Part shown: one piece after another, positions 11,901 through 64,000 of the stretch | Layout of the letters: each line of letters begins with the position of its first letter | How positions within the stretch are numbered: the first letter of the stretch is position 1 | DNA from: Taeniopygia guttata | Lineage: Eukaryota > Chordata > Aves > Passeriformes > Estrildidae | Direction of reading: 5' to 3' | DNA length: 64,000 nt | NCBI RefSeq assembly: GCF_048771995.1 | Contig: NC_133026.1 | Location: 103,509,001-103,573,000, forward strand | The notes under the pieces: model-generated | What the model saw: only the letters and a program-made list of their open reading frames with translations | The model's database searches: none | Told to the model about the DNA's origin: nothing | Program-made: the position numbers and the translations under genes

Positions 11901-14900
11901 ATATAGAAGACAATTATTTTTGACAAGGTAAGCTGACAGGAGGAAAAATACAGATGAAAGTTCTATATGTTATGGATTCTGAGATGGCATTATTTATTTT
12001 TCACCTAAGTGAAAATTTGAACAGGATTTTACTGCTTCTGTATCTCTCTGTGTAGTCACTTTGTCAAAGTGTTCCAAGAGCAATAACTGGCATTGCCTAA
12101 AATGTGAAGAATGTTCTCACAAATTTCCCTCTTTCCCAGGAATCAGAATAACTGGAAAGAGTGGGGGCAGATATACAGTTAGTGTCCATAAAAAATGTGG
12201 CAAATACATTCCAAAGACAGAGCAGACTTAAAAATGATAGCTGATTTTGAAACATCTGAAAACTGAGAACAAGAGAACCAGGTAACAATTATTAAACTTT
12301 CCGATTCCCAAAGTTCTAACCATATTCTAATTGTATTGCAAAAAAAAAATTTTTAATGCAGAACACTGAATGTTTTGTGCTTTTTCTACTCAGGAAAAAG
12401 AGCCCAAATTTCTTTCCAATTCTTGCCCACTCCCCTTCCTATCCCCTTCCCCTCCCCCCCCACACCCAATGGCATATTTGTCATTATTATTTTTTGCATA
12501 CAATCTCTGCACATGCAGGAGAGTTTTCAACAAAGGAAAGTCTCACATTTGAAGTGGTGTTATGGAAAATGTTCCATATCATCAGGTCCTTGACACATCA
12601 CACCGATGTGTCAGCATGTCTTTATAAGGATCTGGAACAGTCAGTCTTGGCAACAGAGCTAACCAACAAACCCTTTGACCACAAATTCCTCTATTTTGAT
12701 AATGCTATCATGCATTTGACACAGGGTCACTATTACCCTCTTACATACAGGAAACCTTCATAAGAGAAACCAAGTAATTCTTATTAAAGAGAAATCTAGT
12801 TTGAAGTGATAAGCTGGAATCTGAATAAATCATGCTAATTCCAGATAATTTTATTTGCCAAAATTCTAACAAAAGCATCCATGTTCAGCTCTTTCTCTAA
12901 GCCCGGCAGAGACCTCTCCAGATCCTCAGAGAATGCAAGAGAGTTCAAAAGTTCACTTGTTATTTGCACTTCAACACATTTGGTTAAAATAATGTTTCCA
13001 ATCTTTCTTAACACCAGAAGTGGTATATATTACAATTTTAAGATCAGAGAAAGTAGAGCGGTTCAGGGAAAAAATTCAACACAAACATTTAAAATGTATT
13101 TATGGCATTTAAGAATCAGTGTATCAATATATATGGAGCAACTATTCTCCAGTGTACTTGGCATTTTATACGTAAAGCTTATGAAGTATATCTGTGTATA
13201 TCCAAACCTGCTTATTTTTCTAGAAAATACTAATACTTAAGAAATATTAACATCAAAAATTACTCAGGCCTGCATAGCCTAGAACACATGTTCCCATGCT
13301 CTGATTCAATGGGTGGTTGAGTAACTGGGAATTAGATGGCTCTGGGAGCCACAAGATACCTCACAAGGATGATACAAAACCTAAAAAATTCAGACTGCTT
13401 TCTTTCCCACAAGAAAAATAGTTTATCACCAAACCTTTTTGTAAAGTTAATTCTGTTTTCGTGACCTTTCACCAACCCAGGGAAGTTACCTGATCACAAT
13501 GGTGAGGAAAAGTGACCCATAAAAGCTTCTCGAACAGGGTATTTGGTGTAAGTTTCAAGTCCACTGCAAAGATGTTTTGTAATGTGTATTCACTAGACTC
13601 CTGAATCCATGCCTACCTGTCAGTGTGGAAACAGAAATAGGCTTTCGGAGTGGCACTAGTGAGACCATCCTTAATCTGCCATAAATCTCTCCCTCTTAGG
13701 TTGATACATGTGTCCATCTCTCCTGATAGACTGGTCAACTCTCCTGCTATTCCTTGCATACTTACCTGGTATTCTAATTTTTGGGAAATCAAGCCGTTTC
13801 CATCTTTCTGCTCATCTTCCCTGTGCCATCAGCATCCAGTTGTAGGGAACTCTTATCACACTCCTGAGTCTTCTGGGGACTCTCAAGTCATGTGCCAGTA
13901 GCCTCCATGGCTGGTTCATGTCTAATCCCAAACTGCTTCAGTCTCAGAAGCATCCAACAACAGAGGCCTAACAAACTCTCAGGTTTCCTTTTGGGAAATG
14001 TGAAACTTCAGACCCAAATTTCAAAGCCAAAGATGCCTGATTCCTTATGCTCTTATTGCTTCCACACTCTCCCTTTCCTAACCCAAACTCCCCCACTTGG
14101 ACTTGTCTGGGGACTCTTGCTTATCTTTGAACCTTTCTTATCTTGGCACAGGATAAGCAGGGTGCCAAAGATTAGTAGGGTAGAGAGACTCTACCAGCAT
14201 CACAAGCTTATTCCAAGAACAGTTAAGAGGAAGAAGTAAAGACCCTTTTGGCTTTGAGCAGTGTGAGACAAGTACAGCACTCTGCCAGCACTGTGTCTGG
14301 CCTCACGATGTTTGTTTCCAGAGAAAGCAGGACAATAATGGTCAGATCTTATACAGTTCAGATACTCTGACATGGACTCCTAAAGAGATCCAGTTCTGAA
14401 GGTAGATACAATCTCCATCCAGAGACCAAGTGGATAAATCAGTCTTGGTCTGACCACCCACTTTCAGAGGAACTTTTTCCTTTCAAGCTCTGCATGACAA
14501 CAAACTGCCTTTGGCATCCAAGGGCTCTCCACTTGGAATGTACTTACAAACTTCAAAACAGGGGTTAAAATGCCAGTGAAGGACATAATTAGTTGCAAGC
14601 TTGCACATGTCTGTGCACCACACTGCAACCGCAACATACCACAACTCACTAACTGATCTCACCAGTGCCCATTTCTACCATGCTGCTGCAGCAGTTTGAC
14701 TCCACCACCTGTGTTGTATGGCTCAGGTCAGTTCAGGTAGGAAAGATGCAAGATGGAGTTGGTACATTAAAAGCAGCTCTCTGTAAGCTATTTATCTGCC
14801 AAAATTACCTGCAACAGAAGCAGGCTCTATTTCAGCATTTGAGGCCTGTCACCTGTGACCCAGCGCTCAGTGTGCTTCCATTTCAGCAGATCTGCCTTGA

Positions 14901-17900
14901 CTTCCCATCACTGCTGGATTAGCTCTGGTATGCATTACCAAATTTACTCTCATGACTCTTTCTGCCAGAAGTCCTTAGTATGAAGAAAACTTCTAACCAT
15001 CCCCTCTCACTTTTCCCAGGACAGTCTCTGGCCTAGAATTGCCCCAGGACTCTGCTGAAGAAAAGAAACTCTTGAGCAACTTGTAGAAGGGCCTCCACCA
15101 TTGTTTCAGAAGAATTCTTTTCACTGCATTCCTCAGGCTGTCATGAATCTTCCTCTTGCTCAACCAGCTCTTCCAGTTTGAGCAGAGCTGGACCTTTGAT
15201 CTGTATCTTCTGAATCAGTTAGTTTAAGTTAATATACCACCACACAGGAGCATGCACATGCTAAGAGACCCTCAGTTACAAAGAAAGGCTTGTGGAAGAC
15301 AGGGCGGGAACACGACAGTCCACCTTTCCCTTTTCTTATAAGGCAGCCTTTAGCTATTAATTTTATGACATTGCCATTTCATTTCTCTACTATACTTTGT
15401 TTATAAGAAAAGGCTAAAAGCAGGAGCTGTATTTAATATGAAACATTTGTTTTCACTAGCTGTTTATTGAGGAAAGTTATCGTCTAAGTTTTTGGGATAA
15501 TTCCCATTTTCCATTAAACAAAGTAGCAGCAACTTTTAATTCAATAGCTCAGTTTTTTATTCAGTAACTTTTTCCTCCACCAATTTATTTTCTGCGTGCA
15601 TGTGAAAAACGATGAATCAGAGGTTGCTGCAGTTAATTTGTTCATCATTCTTTGAGTACACTGAGGGGAAATAACTTAACTTAAAAGCTTTTAAGTACAC
15701 TGAGGGAAAATAATTTTTCTGTTCTTGAAATCAGCCTTGGCTGCAATATTTGTTGCATGATATGGTTTAATTGATTTACCAAAGTTGCAGGATGAGAGAT
15801 AAAGAGGGAGAGAATAATAAGAAATGAGAGCCCACTAAATGTCTTTTCAGTAATTAAAAAGTAACATTCATTTTCTAAAAAGGGTGAATACTATATGATT
15901 TAGGCAAAGTTTCTTGAGCTGTTATTAGATGAAAAAAATCATTCATTATTTGTTTCTAGGTAAGACAGTGAAACACATAGTTCTGCTGTTGTATAAAATA
16001 ATTTCAGCTTTTTGAAGGAAGGTCTTAACAGCTCCATTTCTCTTGCAAAGTTCACCTGTGACTGACATTATGCATACAAACAGGGCTCAAATAGTGTAGC
16101 CATAAAGAGCAAGGCTACTGTAAAATAATAACCCCCAAAGCAGTGAGTGGGTTTCTTTAGAGCCCTCATAAATACTGAGTCCTATAAAAGATAGTGACAC
16201 TTGTAAGAATGCTTTAAAATATATTGTAAAATTTGTGGGATTTACATATTTACAAATTGAAAGTGATATTTCTTTTTTTGCCTCTAATTGAAAATTTTCC
16301 TTAGTTTTATATATAGGCTGGTTTAAAATAAAATTGCATTTAATTAGTTACATGCACACCTTTTTAAAGTCAGTTTTCTTTGCTAAAGCTAGGGCTGCTC
16401 TGCTTTAGAACCATTTTACAGCAGAGAAGACATGCCACAGAAGCAGAGATAGGGGATAGGAGCAGCCAAAGCACATCTAGTCAACACAATAGCTCTCTTG
16501 GAATTTTTCCACAGTCACAGTAGGTGTGGAAGAACTTGTCTATGGAAATATGGAATAGAGAAACTATATGTATGCATGCCCATATGTACTTGGCATGTGT
16601 ATGCACATCAACATGTCCATACTTTTTATGAACCTGAAATGATACCTGTTCATGTGGGGAGATGATCTGGTGTGGCAGAAATGTCAAAATCCCTGGATAC
16701 ACCCTGTCAAGTCACAAGCAGAAAGGGAGGCAAAAAGCTGCATTTTACTGATACTGGTACTGCTACCGTCAGTAAGACATGTTCTAGTTCCTAGATAATA
16801 AGCAAACTGACTTTTAAAAAAGAAAATATTAAAAGTGATTTGGGCTTCTCCTATGGTGTACTGCATTCTGGCAGGTGAAAAGGAATTTACTGCATATCTG
16901 GTCTGTGATGGTTGTCTATCCTTGCTGTATCATCATGAAATGCAACTTCAATGGGTTTCGTTTCCTAAGTATTAAAAAAAACCCTAAACTGAACAATTTA
17001 TTGGGAGAAAATGTTGGTGCATGAAGGCACATATTTTTATAACAGCTCCTTAATAATGCTTTATTAAACATCCTCAAAATGACGCTACCACAATTGCAGC
17101 AATGTACTGTAATCATAGAAGTCTTTATGAACAGCTCGTACCTTTGCTGTTAAAAAGCAAGCAACTTACCTCTGTCTTTTCCCATTGTGACCAACTGAAG
17201 AATGAACCATTCACCAATGGTGACTGCAAATCTCTTTAAAGATTTAGCTGAAACGGAGTTCTGGATAGCAATATAATGCTAACTTAATCAAATGTGCACC
17301 TACTCTGGAGGCTTCAGCAGAAAACTTCCAGTGATTACACTGCTGCAGTCTCACAATGGACATTTGGAATGTGTGTGTTTTTCATCCAGGATACTGCTGT
17401 AGCAGTAACATAGCAACACCCTGCAGTGGTTCCCTGCCTCCCTTTTGCTCCCTGGACATCATCTCTTCCTCCTTCCCTCTCACTGTTCTTTCCCTGAACT
17501 GCAGCTCTGGCTGACAAGGAGACTTTGACCCTGGAGGAGGCAGAGGAAGTCCCAGATGAGATACATGGCTAGGGAAGTACCAGGATTGCAGAGATGTAGA
17601 GTCAGGGTCATGATACTGATGGTGGGGCTGTAACACTGCAAGTGTGGTTTGGCAGAAAGGACTTGTCATCCAATCTACCTCCCTGGGTTACGCGGGGTAT
17701 CCATCCCCATTCCCAGGCAGGCAGTCTCTGCATCCCTGGGTGCTAGTTGAAAAGCAGGCCCAGACCAAAACCACAACCACTTTCTCCCAGTTTCCTGCAT
17801 GGATTTCCACCAGCCCCTCATGCAATCAGTGAGGATAACACACTGCCTACTAGCATGGTTGAGGTCCCTGCTCTGCTCTGTTGCAGAGTAAAGAGTGGGT

Positions 17901-18700
17901 AAAGGAAAAAAATTGACACTTACCTTCAGCGCTCCAATTGGTTGTCATGACCAAATCAGCTGCCCTCAACAGCTTTGCAAAGCAGTGACTTGCACTATAG
18001 TAACTCTGCTGGAAAATCCTGAAAGTTCCCTGGTGAAATTTCCTGAAATCTCTGATAGCTATTGCACAATGCTGGAAACCATCCCTGATTTCTGTTTGCC
18101 TTTTTCACCAGGGAGATACACCACATGATGCTAATAGTGCCTACACCGATTACCAAAGGCAAGAGATGAATTCTAACAGGAAACATTTCTGCAGGAACAC
18201 ATATTTAAACCAATAAGGTTCAAGGTTATCCAGAGGCTGGAGGCTGAGCCTAGGCAGATGTCAGAATTAAAATAAATACATTTAAAAGAAGTACTATCAA
18301 GTAACTTGGTGTGGTGGGACAAATTATTACATGGCAAACCCTTCATGATGGCTACCTGATTAAAGTCTGATGATGTCTAAATTTAGAGAGAAAGAACAGA
18401 AAAAAGGGCTGAGGTAGGGCTAGCTTAGTTTCTTGCTGGTGTTGCATGTTATACTTGAATATATTTATTTTATTTAAGAGTAGGATAATTTGATATTTAA
18501 CCCATCTTTAAAGCATGAAGCTCTGGAAAACCTTCAACCACAAATTACACTGCTTTATTTCTCCTTTATTTGGAGAAATTTCATTTTATTCACAGAGATG
18601 TGCACCAGTGATCAGCATTCTAAAACTTCTAGCAGGAGACCACCATGTCTTTTTAAGTTTGAAGTCCCTTTTCAGAAAATGAGTATGTATATAAAATGCA
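11901..18700. other. Intergenic region, SMCHD1-proximal part
   Basis: No gene or recognisable transposon is seen. Small local duplications occur: two copies of an AGTACACTGAGGG-type segment about 45 bp apart near 15655-15715. A 135-codon plus-strand frame at 12356-12763 has low-complexity composition and no recognisable domain, so I do not call it a gene. Confidence 0.55.
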
Positions 18701-18702
18701 TG

Positions 18703-19083
18703 TTACTGAGAGTACAGATCAGTAGATCTGGTGTCAACATTCACTCCAAGGCAGAAAAATCTTTGAGGCAGAGGTGAACCCACACATCCATACACTTGAA
18801 CACTGTCTCCTACGTTATTCACAGGGCTTAAACTAATAGTTTCATACTTTTCAAGTTTAGCTTCCTGCTCTTGCCCTATCTTTTTATTTTCATCAAGTCT
18901 GTTTCCAGCTGCTTGCTCTGACCCTGGCTGAAATTCTATCTTTAATTGTGGCTGATCCTTTTCTGCCCCATTCATTACTAAAATTTTTGCAATGCAGATC
19001 ACTAAAAGTGACCTTTGACTATCTTCCTCAATCCAGCTTGGGACGCTTTTTAAATTAAAGTCTAATTTCACGACACAATCTAT
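18703..19083 (-). other. Unassigned open frame with coding-like composition
   Basis: A stop-free minus-strand frame of about 125 codons starts after an in-frame stop near 19090 and has no ATG at its left end. Its translation is charged and well mixed (for example PSWIEEDSQRSLLVICIAKI, then LKIEFQPGSEQAAGNRLDEN). Its codons favour G or A at the first position, as real coding DNA does. An AG stands just before it (GAATAG|AT), so it could be an alternative 3' exon of SMCHD1, a remnant of a lost exon or retrocopy, or chance. I recognise no family. It lies about 330 bp beyond the SMCHD1 stop codon, past the first AATAAA. Confidence 0.25.
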
Positions 19084-19119
19084 TCAATGCAAGTGATTGT
19101 ATTGTCAGTGCTCTGTACT

Positions 19120-19415
19120 GAAGCAGTTTTACTGAAAAGATCTTTTATTTTCATAAATAAAAAAGAATATATTTAAATTTTTTTTCCACACACGAACATA
19201 AAAACTCTGAAAGCTTTTAGAAATGAAAATTAATGATACAAAAATTGGGCTATCAATGTTAAATACTTACACTTTTGTTCCTACTAACTGAAATACATTT
19301 TTATCTTCTATCAGTATAAAAAGTTTCAGAATAATGGTAATACCACTAAGTATTTCCTTTAACTGAATGTATTCACATTTTCAATACACAGCTTTTCCCA
19401 GAAAGTCTGATCAGT
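19120..19415 (-). other. SMCHD1: SMCHD1 3'UTR (minimal form)
   Basis: AT-rich sequence follows the TAG stop on the minus strand as far as the first canonical poly(A) signal. The end is placed 20-30 nt past that signal by convention. A longer 3'UTR using later signals is equally possible. Confidence 0.4.
19144..19149 (-). terminator. SMCHD1: Candidate poly(A) signal AATAAA of SMCHD1
   Basis: The plus strand reads TTTATT, so AATAAA is on the minus strand about 270 nt after the stop codon. It is the first canonical hexamer downstream of the stop. T-rich sequence occurs on both sides. No transcript evidence is available. Confidence 0.4.
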
Positions 19416-63999
<44,584 letters not shown>

Positions 64000-64000
64000 A

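Noticed and set aside
12356-12763. A 135-codon plus-strand frame in the intergenic region
   Set aside because: Pyrimidine-rich, low-complexity translation with no recognisable family; length within chance expectation for 64 kb.

Overview
This is a vertebrate nuclear window, almost certainly from a bird. It carries CR1-type LINE fragments, an avian-type solo LTR fossil and spliced genes with GT-AG introns. Two same-strand (minus) host genes occupy it: the 5' end of EMILIN2 at the left edge, and most of SMCHD1 filling the right two thirds. SMCHD1 lies upstream of EMILIN2 on one strand, the order I know from human 18p11.32, so this is conserved synteny. There are no bacterial-style genes, CRISPR arrays or operons, and I found no credible undescribed multi-gene system. 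Layout: bases 1-899 are EMILIN2 intron 2. Bases 900-1265 hold its first two coding exons (signal peptide and first half of the EMI domain), inside a CpG island at about 480-1770 that also forms the promoter. Bases 1771-19100 are a roughly 17 kb intergenic stretch with no recognisable gene. Its only unexplained item is a stop-free, coding-like frame at 18703-19083 on the minus strand, just past the SMCHD1 3' end. Bases 19416-63964 carry 37 consecutive SMCHD1 coding exons on the minus strand. They splice in frame to 1544 codons plus a TAG stop, equivalent to about human residue 489 through the C-terminus. The first ~11 exons, with the catalytic part of the GHKL ATPase, lie beyond base 64000. SMCHD1 is a non-canonical SMC protein of chromatin silencing (X inactivation, imprinted and D4Z4 loci in mammals). 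The visible part runs from the end of the ATPase/transducer region, through a long linker in which I count seven similar Ig-like modules, to coiled-coil segments, the SMC hinge and a basic tail. The tail looks longer than the mammalian one. EMILIN2 is a secreted extracellular-matrix glycoprotein; the two genes are neighbours but have no evident shared function. Repeats are sparse. A ~2.5 kb CR1 and a second CR1 end lie head to tail in the largest intron (54002-59383). Smaller CR1 ends lie at 45481 and 39010. An LTR fossil at 33665-34470 sits next to an exon. Several unusually long poly-T tracts (on the coding strand) and one GC-AG intron stand out in the splicing architecture.
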